This document shows, piece by piece, positions 57,240 through 64,000 of a DNA stretch of 64,000 nt. Numbering within the stretch: position 1 is the first letter of the stretch; every line of letters starts with the position of its first letter. Location: the NCBI RefSeq assembly GCF_037154085.1, contig NZ_JBANRM010000001.1, positions 1,116,001 through 1,180,000 on the forward strand. The letters are read 5' to 3'. The position numbers were made by a program, and so were the translations under genes. Below the pieces are notes generated by a model, which was not told the origin of the DNA, did no database searches, and worked only from the letters and a program-made list of their open reading frames with translations. The stretch is from Andeanibacterium fulvum. GTDB lineage: Bacteria; Pseudomonadota; Alphaproteobacteria; Sphingomonadales; Sphingomonadaceae.

Positions 57240-59555
57240 TCAGAAGCCGTACCGGACGCGGACGCCGAAGGTACGGGGGGCCTGGATGTCGAGGCCGTTG
57301 TAATTGTTGATGAAGGGTGCCTGCTGCGTGCCGGTGTAGACCGCTTCATTGGTGATGTTGCGGATGAAGGCCTGCACGGAGAGGTTATCGTTCGCCGAAC
57401 GATAGGTCAGGCTGGCATTGAACACCGCATAGGCTGCCCCGCGGGCGTTCTCGACGAATTCGGCCGACAGCCACCGCGAACTGGCGAAGGTCATGTTGGG
57501 CGAGAAGTCGATCGCGGCGCCGTTGGCCAGATCGAAGGTGTGGTTATAGCTGACCGAACCCGTCCAGTTGGGCGTGCGCGGCAGCTGGAACCCGTCGCAA
57601 TTGATTTCCCAGAAGCCGATCTGGGCATTGCCGCCCTGCACCGCGCTGACGGCGCAGGCCGTGCGGGCATCGGGGTTCGCCGCACGATAGGTGCGATAGG
57701 TGAAATCCTTGTACTCGCTGTCGACATACTCCGCAGTGACGCGCAGGGAGTCGTTGGGCGAAGGATCCCAGGCCAGCTCGACGCTGCCGCCCTGAGCCAC
57801 GGCCTTGCCCGCGTTGAACAGCGAGGAAACCTGCGCGCCGCCGCGATCGAGCGAGGCGAAGTTTTCCTGACGGTCCTTGTATTCGTAATAGAACCCTTCG
57901 AGGTTCAGCGTGATCGTCCGGTCGAGGAACTGGTTCTTCGAGCCGAGCGTGAACGCCGTCACGTCTTCCGGGCGATAGGGATCGAGGTCGGCATTCGACT
58001 GGCCGCCCGACTTGAAGCCGGTGGTGACCGTTGCATAGAGCAGGCTGTCCGGCGCCGCGTCGAATTCGATACCGGCCTTGTAGTTCAGGCGATCGGCCGA
58101 ATAGGTGCCCTGCACCCAGGTCCCCGCCGAGGTCAGCAATTCGCAGCTCTGGCCCGGACCATTGCCGCCCGCCGGACAGGCAAGGCTGCCCTTCTTGGCA
58201 TAGCGATGCGCGTCGACGGTCTTGGTCTCGTCGGTATAGCGCAAGCCTGCAGTCACGCGGAAGCTGTCGGTGAGGGAATAGGTCAGCTCGCCAAAGCCGG
58301 CATAGGCGCGGGTATTGAGATCCGCGACAAAGGCCGTGTCGCTGGCCTTGCCGAGCGAGACTTCGTTGAGGCTGTCCTGATCCTCGTTGAAGAAATAGCC
58401 GCCGACAACCCAGGTCAGCGCACCATCCGAATTGCCGAAGCGCACTTCCAGGGTCTGCGCGTCGGAAGTGGTGGGCTCGCCCGTATAGGGGTTGATCGAA
58501 TTGTAGCTCAGCGCCGGATAGGACTGGCTGTCATTCACCACCCGCTGATAGGCGGGGATGATCGTCAGGGTCGCCGGGCCGAGATCCCAGTCGAGATGGC
58601 CGCTGACACCCCAGGAATCGATATCCTGCTGCACCTTGCTGGTGTCGATCTGATAGGGCCCCGGAGGCGCGGTGAGCTGGCCCGTCAGGGTATTGAAAGT
58701 GTCGTTGATCGAGGTCCAGCGATCTTCCGGCAGGATCGGCTGCGGATTGGTGATACCCGGGCCGTTCGGCGCGGTTTCGGCATAGATCACCTGGCCATGG
58801 CCGCGACCGCCGAGATGCTGGTAATTGCCGGCCAGACGCAGAGTGACGTCTGCGGTGGGCTCGAACTTGACCTGCGCGCGGACCGACTGGTGCTTGTCGT
58901 CGTCGGTGCCGTCGCTGATGTAGCCGTCGCGCCAGGAACCCTGATAGGAAAGGCGCAGGGCTGCCTTGTCGCCCAGGGGCACGTTCACCGCGCCTTCGGC
59001 CAGGTAGCCGTCATAATTCTGGACGCCTGCCAGCACATAGCCGGAGGTCTCGCCCAGCTTGGGCTGCACCGGGAGGATGCTGAGCACGCCGCCGGTCGAG
59101 TTGCGGCCGTAAAGCGTGCCCTGCGGGCCCTTGAGGACTTCCACGCGCTCGAGGTCGAAGAAGGTGCCGCCCATCCACTGGGTGCGGGCTGCGAAGACGC
59201 CGTCGAAATTCTGCGCCACGGCGGGATCGTTATAGGACGTGGTCGAGAAGTCGCCCGCGCCGCGAATGAAGATCTGCAGCGCCGTGCCGCCCTGAGTCAC
59301 CTGCACGCCGGGGGCGATGCGGTTGAGATCGGTCATCTGCGTCACGCCGGCCTTGGCGAGATCGTCGGCCGACAGGACTTCGAGCGAGATCGCCGTGTCC
59401 TGGGCACTCGCCTCGCGGAACTGGGCGGTCACGATGATTTCATGGGTATTCTCGGCCTCCTGCGGCTCCGCATCCTGCGCAAAGGCAGGAACGGGAAGCA
59501 GGGCAGCAACCCCGACTCCGGCAAGCAGCTTCAGACGAAGATCGCACATTCGCAT
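57240..59555 (-). CDS. TonB-dependent receptor of the aromatic locus
   Basis: The 771-residue protein has a signal peptide (LLAGVGVAALLPVPAFAQ), a TonB-box-like HEIIVTAQF, a plug (LNRIAPGVQVTQGGTALQIFIRGAGD, VEVLKGPQGTLYGRNSTGGVL) and a barrel ending GVRVRYGF. It probably brings the aromatic substrate across the outer membrane. It is divergent from the cleavage oxygenase gene, and each promoter has a copy of the shared motif. I chose the ATG at 59555, which has GGGAG at the right distance, over an upstream codon at 59579. Confidence 0.94.
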   Translation of the reverse strand: MRMCDLRLKLLAGVGVAALLPVPAFAQDAEPQEAENTHEIIVTAQFREASAQDTAISLEVLSADDLAKAGVTQMTDLNRIAPGVQVTQGGTALQIFIRGAGDFSTTSYNDPAVAQNFDGVFAARTQWMGGTFFDLERVEVLKGPQGTLYGRNSTGGVLSILPVQPKLGETSGYVLAGVQNYDGYLAEGAVNVPLGDKAALRLSYQGSWRDGYISDGTDDDKHQSVRAQVKFEPTADVTLRLAGNYQHLGGRGHGQVIYAETAPNGPGITNPQPILPEDRWTSINDTFNTLTGQLTAPPGPYQIDTSKVQQDIDSWGVSGHLDWDLGPATLTIIPAYQRVVNDSQSYPALSYNSINPYTGEPTTSDAQTLEVRFGNSDGALTWVVGGYFFNEDQDSLNEVSLGKASDTAFVADLNTRAYAGFGELTYSLTDSFRVTAGLRYTDETKTVDAHRYAKKGSLACPAGGNGPGQSCELLTSAGTWVQGTYSADRLNYKAGIEFDAAPDSLLYATVTTGFKSGGQSNADLDPYRPEDVTAFTLGSKNQFLDRTITLNLEGFYYEYKDRQENFASLDRGGAQVSSLFNAGKAVAQGGSVELAWDPSPNDSLRVTAEYVDSEYKDFTYRTYRAANPDARTACAVSAVQGGNAQIGFWEINCDGFQLPRTPNWTGSVSYNHTFDLANGAAIDFSPNMTFASSRWLSAEFVENARGAAYAVFNASLTYRSANDNLSVQAFIRNITNEAVYTGTQQAPFINNYNGLDIQAPRTFGVRVRYGF

Positions 59556-59593
59556 CACTTTTCTCCCGAATAACGCCAACTTTCAAGTCAGTC

Positions 59594-59618
59594 GTTCTCT
59601 CTAGCAGAACCTCATTCT
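59594..59618. promoter_or_regulatory. Shared IclR-type operator motif, copy C (TonB receptor promoter)
   Basis: GTTCT-N7-AGAAC-CTC-ATTCT lies 38 bp before the receptor start. It is the best match to copy B. Confidence 0.7.
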
Positions 59619-59761
59619 TTTTCCGTTTAGGCGATGATTCGGCCCTTTGTCAAATCCCTGACGCGCAGGCCGCTTCGGCACCTCCGGATCGCGCACCCGC
59701 CCGCTCCCCGGATCGGCGCCCAATCGCCAACGAATGCTGGACAAATCCAATTTTGATTAAT

Positions 59762-59786
59762 AGAATGATGTTCTGTCAATTAGAAC
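59762..59786. promoter_or_regulatory. Shared IclR-type operator motif, copy B (cleavage oxygenase promoter)
   Basis: Read on the minus strand, GTTCT-N7-AGAAC-ATC-ATTCT equals copies A and C in layout. It ends 15 bp before the oxygenase start, just ahead of AGGAGG. Confidence 0.7.
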
Positions 59787-59801
59787 AATCTAGGAGGATG
59801 T

Positions 59802-61274
59802 GTGACCAGTTTCCCAGACGTTCCGGCATTCACGGGCTTCAACAAGCCGTCGCGAGTCGAGGCCGATGTGCAGGATCTCAACGTGCGCGGCACGATTCCG
59901 CCGGAGCTCGACGGCGCGTTCTATCGCGTGCAGCCCGAACACCAGTTCCCGCCCAAGCTGGGCAATGACATCGCCTTCAACGGCGACGGCATGATCTCCA
60001 TGTTCCGCTTCAAGGACGGGAAAGTCGATTACCGGCAGCGCTGGGCAAAGACCGACAAGTGGAAGCTGGAAAACGCCGCCGGCCGCGCCGTGTTCGGCGC
60101 CTATCGCAACCCACTGACCGACGATGAGGAAGTGAAGGGCAAGATTCGCGGCACCGCGAACACCAATGCCTATATCCATGGCGGGCGCCTTTACGCGCTG
60201 AAGGAAGATTCCCCCGCCCTGGTGATGGACCCGGCTTCGCTCGAAACTTTCGGCTACACCGATTTCGACGGCAAGATGACGGGCGAGACCTTTTCCGCCC
60301 ATCCCAAGACCGATCCGGCCACCGGCAATCTGTGCAGCTTCGGCTATGCCTCCAAGGGCGTGCTGACCCGCGACATGACCTATTACGAGATCGACACGGA
60401 CGGGAACCTGCTGTTCGATATCTGGTTCGAAACGCCCTATTATTGCATGATGCATGATTTCGCGATCACGCCGGATTATGCGCTGTTCACCGTGATGGGG
60501 ATGACCAGCAACTGGGATCGCCTGAAGGCAGGCAAGCCGCATTTCGGCTTCGACACGTCCCTGCCGAGCTATCTGGCCGTGGTGCCGCGCAAGGCCGGGA
60601 CCAGTGCCGAGGATATCCGCTGGTTCAAGGGGCCGAGTTGCTTCACCGCCCATGTGATGAATGCCTTCCAGGACGGGACGAAGATCCATCTCGACCTGCC
60701 GGTTGCGGCCAACAACATGATGCCGTTCTTCCCCGACATCAACGATGCCCCGTTCGATCCGGTGGCAGGCGCGACCTACCTTACCCGCTGGACCGTCGAC
60801 ATGGCCCAGAACACCGAGGAATATCAGTCGCAGCGCCTGTCCGAGATGATCGGCGAATTCCCGCGCTATGACGACCGCTATTGCGGCCAGAACTACCGCT
60901 TTGGCTGGCTGGTCGTGATCGATCCCTCGCAGCCGGTGGAGCTCAAGGGCGGCAGCGCCGGCGGCTGGGTGATGAACACGCTGGGCATGGTCGACCATGA
61001 AACCGGCAAGGAACAGAAATGGTGGTGCGGCCCCGTTTCCAGCATCCAGGAACCCTGCTTCATCCCGCGCACGCCGGATGCCGCCGAAGGCGATGGCTGG
61101 ATCGTGATGGTCTGCAACCGGCTTGAAGAACGCGGCAGCGAATTGCTGCTGTTCGAAGCCACCAACATCGAACAGGGCCCGATCGCCACGATCGACATCC
61201 CCGTGCGCCTGCGCTTCGGCCTGCACGGCAACTGGGCCAATGCGATGGACGTGCCCGCGCTCGAAGCGGCCTGA
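59802..61274 (+). CDS. Carotenoid/stilbene cleavage oxygenase (RPE65 / lignostilbene dioxygenase family)
   Basis: The 490-residue protein has the family beta-propeller with its four iron-binding His at residues 167 (FSAHPK), 218 (CMMHDF), 284 (FTAHVMN) and 475 (GLHGNW). The start region PPELDGAFYRVQPEHQFPP and FNGDGMISMFRFKDG match bacterial lignostilbene-alpha,beta-dioxygenases and isoeugenol oxygenases better than plant carotenoid enzymes. It cleaves a C=C bond next to an aromatic ring with oxygen, giving aldehydes, for which an aldehyde dehydrogenase lies next door. The GTG start has AGGAGG four nt upstream. The true substrate is unknown. Confidence 0.92.
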   Translation: MTSFPDVPAFTGFNKPSRVEADVQDLNVRGTIPPELDGAFYRVQPEHQFPPKLGNDIAFNGDGMISMFRFKDGKVDYRQRWAKTDKWKLENAAGRAVFGAYRNPLTDDEEVKGKIRGTANTNAYIHGGRLYALKEDSPALVMDPASLETFGYTDFDGKMTGETFSAHPKTDPATGNLCSFGYASKGVLTRDMTYYEIDTDGNLLFDIWFETPYYCMMHDFAITPDYALFTVMGMTSNWDRLKAGKPHFGFDTSLPSYLAVVPRKAGTSAEDIRWFKGPSCFTAHVMNAFQDGTKIHLDLPVAANNMMPFFPDINDAPFDPVAGATYLTRWTVDMAQNTEEYQSQRLSEMIGEFPRYDDRYCGQNYRFGWLVVIDPSQPVELKGGSAGGWVMNTLGMVDHETGKEQKWWCGPVSSIQEPCFIPRTPDAAEGDGWIVMVCNRLEERGSELLLFEATNIEQGPIATIDIPVRLRFGLHGNWANAMDVPALEAA

Positions 61275-61299
61275 GGCCACTATAAAGGTACCCTCCCCA

Positions 61300-61332
61300 C
61301 CCCCCGCGGCCCGGCCGCGGGGGGTTTCTTTT
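61300..61332. terminator. Rho-independent terminator after the cleavage oxygenase
   Basis: CCCCCCGCGG pairs with CCGCGGGGGG around CCCGG, followed by TTTCTTTT on the plus strand. It also lies 8 nt past the stop of the convergent aldehyde dehydrogenase gene. Confidence 0.88.
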
Positions 61333-61340
61333 GGGAGAGG

Positions 61341-62834
61341 TCAGTAACCCAGCATGACCGACTTGGTCTCGGTGAAGGCCAGCACCCCGTGGCGGCCATT
61401 CTCGCGGCCCAATCCGGACTGGCCGAAACCGCCGAACGGCAGAGTGAATTCCATACCGGAACCGTTGATCTTCACCGAACCGGCACGCAGCAGCCGAGCC
61501 ATGGACTGTGCGCGTTCGAGATCGCTGGTCCAGGCATAGGCGGACAGGCCGTAATCGCTGTCATTGGCGCGGGCAGCCAGCGCCTCCAGTTCCTCGTCAT
61601 CCGAGAAGCGCTGGACGCACAGGACGGGGCCGAAAATCTCCTCCCGCACGGCGCGCATGTCGGGCGTCACGCGATCGAGGATCGTGGGCGGCACAAAATA
61701 GCCGGGCCCTTCCGGCACTTCGCCGCGAAAGGTCAGACGGGCACCCGCCTCGAGCGCTCCGGTGACATAGCCTTCTACCTTGGCGCGCTGAGCGGCGGAG
61801 ATCAGCGGACCGAGGGCACTGCCTTCCCGCTCGCCCGGCCCCAGCGCCAGCTTTGCGGCAAAGGCGCAGAGCTGATCCATGAAACGGTCATAGATCGCAT
61901 CGTGCAGGAACAGGCGCGAGCCTGCGGCACAGACCTGCCCGCTATTGGCGAAGATGCCCATGGCGACGCCGGGGACGGCACGGGCGAGATCGGCATCGTC
62001 GAACACCACCACGGGCGATTTCCCGCCCAGTTCCAGCGAGATGCGCGTCACGCGCTCGGCTGCCTGATGCATGATCGCCTTGCCGGTCATGGTCGAGCCG
62101 GTGAAGGATATCTTGTCCACGCCGGGATGGGCAGCAAGTGCCGCGCCAGCCGACTGGCCGGTGCCATTGACCAGGTTGATCGCCCCGGCGGGAAAGCCCG
62201 CTTCGTGGGCCAGTTCGACCAGACGGATGCAGCTGAAGGGCGCCAGTTCGGCAGGCTTGAGCACTGCCGTACAGCCTGCCGCCAGCGCGGCGGAAACCTT
62301 GTTGCAGGCAATGGCCAGCGGCGCGTTCCACGGCACGATCAGGCCAGCGACGCCCAATGGCTCGTTCACCGTATAGGCATGCCAGCGGCCCGGCACGGAT
62401 GGCTCTGCCGTTTCCCCGCCCAGACGACGGACCCAGCCCGCATTATAGCGGATCGCGGAAGGCCCGCCCTTGCCTGCCATCATCAGAGCCATGGGATAGG
62501 GCACGCCATTGTCCAGCGTCTCGATGGCGGCCAGCTGGGCGGCGTTTTCCTCCACCAGCGCGGCAAAGCGCAGCAGCAATTCCTCGCGCCGGGCAGGCAG
62601 CATGTCGCGCCACTCACGCGAGCTGAAACAGGCCCTGGCGGCACTGACGGCAGCCTCGACATCTTCCGCCGTGCCCTCGGCGATGCGCCCCAGCACTGTC
62701 TCGTCCGCCGGGTTCAGGACATCGATCGCCGTGCCGGAGATCGCCTGCGTCTCCCCGCCGACGATGTGCCCGCCCGCACTGGCAATCCATGCGCGTGCAG
62801 AGCGGAAGGCGGCTTCACGCGCCAGGTCGGTCAT
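61341..62834 (-). CDS. Aldehyde dehydrogenase (NAD(P)-dependent), probably for an aromatic aldehyde
   Basis: The 497-residue enzyme has VPWNAPLAIACNKVSAALAAGCTAVLKPAELAPF, catalytic Glu in SLELGGKSPVVVFDDADL, catalytic Cys in FANSGQVCAAGSRLFL and C-terminal LPFGGFGQSGLGRENG. It is a general ALDH1/phenylacetaldehyde-type enzyme; the substrate is not readable from motifs. It follows the GMC oxidoreductase gene by 13 bp and lies across a terminator from the cleavage oxygenase, so oxidation of an aromatic aldehyde to the acid is likely. Confidence 0.92.
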   Translation of the reverse strand: MTDLAREAAFRSARAWIASAGGHIVGGETQAISGTAIDVLNPADETVLGRIAEGTAEDVEAAVSAARACFSSREWRDMLPARREELLLRFAALVEENAAQLAAIETLDNGVPYPMALMMAGKGGPSAIRYNAGWVRRLGGETAEPSVPGRWHAYTVNEPLGVAGLIVPWNAPLAIACNKVSAALAAGCTAVLKPAELAPFSCIRLVELAHEAGFPAGAINLVNGTGQSAGAALAAHPGVDKISFTGSTMTGKAIMHQAAERVTRISLELGGKSPVVVFDDADLARAVPGVAMGIFANSGQVCAAGSRLFLHDAIYDRFMDQLCAFAAKLALGPGEREGSALGPLISAAQRAKVEGYVTGALEAGARLTFRGEVPEGPGYFVPPTILDRVTPDMRAVREEIFGPVLCVQRFSDDEELEALAARANDSDYGLSAYAWTSDLERAQSMARLLRAGSVKINGSGMEFTLPFGGFGQSGLGRENGRHGVLAFTETKSVMLGY

Positions 62835-62847
62835 TGGTAAATCCCTT

Positions 62848-64000
62848 TCAGTTGCGGGCGGCGGCGCGGATCATGTCCGCGCCCTTTTCGCCGATCATAA
62901 CGGCAGCGGCATTGGTGTTGGCGCCGACCAGCTGCGGCATCACCGATGCGTCGATCACGCGCAGCCCTTCGATGCCGCGCACGCACAGCTGCGGATCGAC
63001 CACCGCTTCTGCCCCCACGCCCATGGCGCAAGTGCCCACCGGATGATGGACCACGCCGAGCAGTTCCGCGCGCATGGCGTCGATCTGTTCTTCCATCGTC
63101 CCGCGCGGGCCGGGGATCGTCTCTTCCAGCACATGGGACGCGAGCGGTTCCTGCGCGAAGAGCTTGCGGGACAGGGCCAGCCCGTCCTTCAGGCGGCGCC
63201 AGTCATCCGCATCGGCCAGCATGTTGAGGTGGATTTTCGGGTTGGAGCGGAAATCGGCATCGCGCAATTTCACTGCGCCCCGGCTGCGCGGGCGCAGCAG
63301 GCAGACCGAGCTGTAGAAGCAATCCTGCTTCGCCTTGCGGATGCCGGGGAACCAGATGTTCGCATCCACTCGCACCGGGCTGACCATGATCTGGATATCC
63401 GGCCGGTCGAGCCCTTCGCGGCTGCGCAGCAGCAGGCAGCCTGCCGCGATCTGATTGGTGAACGGGCCTTTGCCCCTGAAATACCAGTTAAGGAACGAAA
63501 GCGTCGCCCGGTCGAAGCGCAATTCCTGCGCGAAACTGTGATTGAGCCGCGCATCGTACTGGTTCGCGACGCGCGGATGCTCCTGCAGGTTCCGCCCCAC
63601 GCCCGGCAGGTGGTGCACCGGATCGATACCCAGCTGGCGCAGTTCCTCCGCATCGCCGATGCCGGACAGCATCAGCAATTGCGGCGAATTATAGGTCCCG
63701 CCGCTCAGCACGATCTCGCGCCGTGCCCTTACTGTCATGCGCTGCCCGTTACGCTCGATCTCCACGGCTCGCGCCCGGCCCTCGGCAATCTCCAGCTTGG
63801 CGGCCAGGCTGTCGGTCCACACCGTCAAATTGCGCCGGGAAGAGCGGATCGGTTCCAGATAGGCCCGCGCGCTGCCGCAGCGGCTGCCATCCTTCAGCGC
63901 GACATGAACATCGGCCAGGCCTTCATTCGTCTCGCCATCGTAATCGCCGACATAGGCGATCCCCATGGAAGCGGCGGCCTTGCGCAATTCCTTGCCCATC
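62848..64000 (-). CDS. GMC-family FAD alcohol oxidoreductase (5' end cut by window)
   Basis: The visible 383-residue C-terminal part has the second GMC signature (REIVLSGGTYNSPQLLMLSGIG), PGVGRNLQEHP, the catalytic His in GVVHHPVGTCAMG, and the ending IDASVMPQLVGANTNAAAVMIGEKGADMI. The N-terminal FAD-binding fold lies outside the window. Related enzymes are choline dehydrogenase and aryl-alcohol or polyethylene-glycol dehydrogenases. With the aldehyde dehydrogenase behind it in one operon, it probably oxidises an alcohol to the aldehyde. Confidence 0.93.
   Translation of the reverse strand, partial: MGKELRKAAASMGIAYVGDYDGETNEGLADVHVALKDGSRCGSARAYLEPIRSSRRNLTVWTDSLAAKLEIAEGRARAVEIERNGQRMTVRARREIVLSGGTYNSPQLLMLSGIGDAEELRQLGIDPVHHLPGVGRNLQEHPRVANQYDARLNHSFAQELRFDRATLSFLNWYFRGKGPFTNQIAAGCLLLRSREGLDRPDIQIMVSPVRVDANIWFPGIRKAKQDCFYSSVCLLRPRSRGAVKLRDADFRSNPKIHLNMLADADDWRRLKDGLALSRKLFAQEPLASHVLEETIPGPRGTMEEQIDAMRAELLGVVHHPVGTCAMGVGAEAVVDPQLCVRGIEGLRVIDASVMPQLVGANTNAAAVMIGEKGADMIRAAARN

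Noticed and set aside
57177..59573. Plus-strand open frame of about 800 codons
   Set aside because: It is the antisense of the TonB receptor gene; no ribosome site or domain.
1..64000. CRISPR arrays, rRNA genes, complete insertion sequences, phage structural genes, replication origin
   Set aside because: None was seen: no regularly spaced repeats, no rRNA-like stretches, no transposase-type DDE genes, and no capsid or tail genes on the island.

Overview
The window is high-GC chromosomal DNA from an alphaproteobacterium, most likely a sphingomonad (Sphingomonadales; a Novosphingobium- or Erythrobacter-like relative). This rests on gene content: several TonB-dependent receptors, a LOV-HTH photoreceptor closely resembling EL222 of Erythrobacter litoralis, a TorF-type porin, a lignostilbene-dioxygenase-family oxygenase and a gentisate pathway. 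No 16S or other marker gene is present, so the genus is not fixed.

Layout. (1) 1-10.9 kb, signalling and surface: a truncated REC-GGDEF cyclase, a membrane PAS-GGDEF-EAL-PilZ protein, a GAF protein, divergent Lrp and MarR regulators, a classical autotransporter, and an ECF sigma factor translationally coupled to a probable membrane anti-sigma protein. (2) 11.1-15.4 kb, a small genomic island in tRNA-Leu(CAG): tyrosine integrase, duplicated non-coding repeat, serine recombinase and a two-gene cargo of unknown function. A copy of the tRNA 3' end and a strong terminator, probably the tRNA's own, lie at its far end. (3) 15.5-26.7 kb: a KdpD-like kinase with an OmpR-type regulator, Pal, a trimeric autotransporter, a PAS-PAS hybrid kinase with an OmpR-type regulator, and a TonB receptor behind a MarR regulator with a perfect operator palindrome. 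(4) 26.8-46.3 kb, amine catabolism: a beta-alanine operon (omega-transaminase, alanine dehydrogenase, malonate-semialdehyde dehydrogenase) divergent from a porin and a large polyamine cluster (two gamma-glutamylpolyamine synthetase-like genes, oxidase, two aminotransferases, LysR regulator, Pot-type ABC transporter, aldehyde dehydrogenase, PuuD-like hydrolase). (5) 46.2-48 kb: renalase-like flavoprotein and LOV-HTH regulator. (6) 48.4-64 kb, an aromatic catabolic locus: aconitase-family hydratase, HMG-CoA-lyase-family enzyme, IclR regulator, type III CoA-transferase, FAD hydroxylase, gentisate-dioxygenase-like cupin, FAH hydrolase, TonB receptor, carotenoid/stilbene cleavage oxygenase, aldehyde dehydrogenase and a GMC oxidoreductase running off the end.

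How it works together. The most interesting proposal is in region 6. One operator-like motif (GTTCT-N7-AGAAY-N3-RTTC, one copy degenerate) lies in all four promoter regions seen there, including that of the IclR gene. This predicts one regulon that takes up an aromatic compound, cleaves it, oxidises side chains and runs the ring through (alkyl)gentisate. The hydratase, CoA-transferase and lyase would finish an alkyl-maleate through citramalate to acetyl-CoA and pyruvate. Region 4 shows a second shared site, a LysR-type T-N11-A dyad at three promoters. Region 3 shows a third, tandem TTGTTTC repeats upstream of both the hybrid kinase operon and the trimeric adhesin. All functions are read from sequence motifs and context; no homology search was run.
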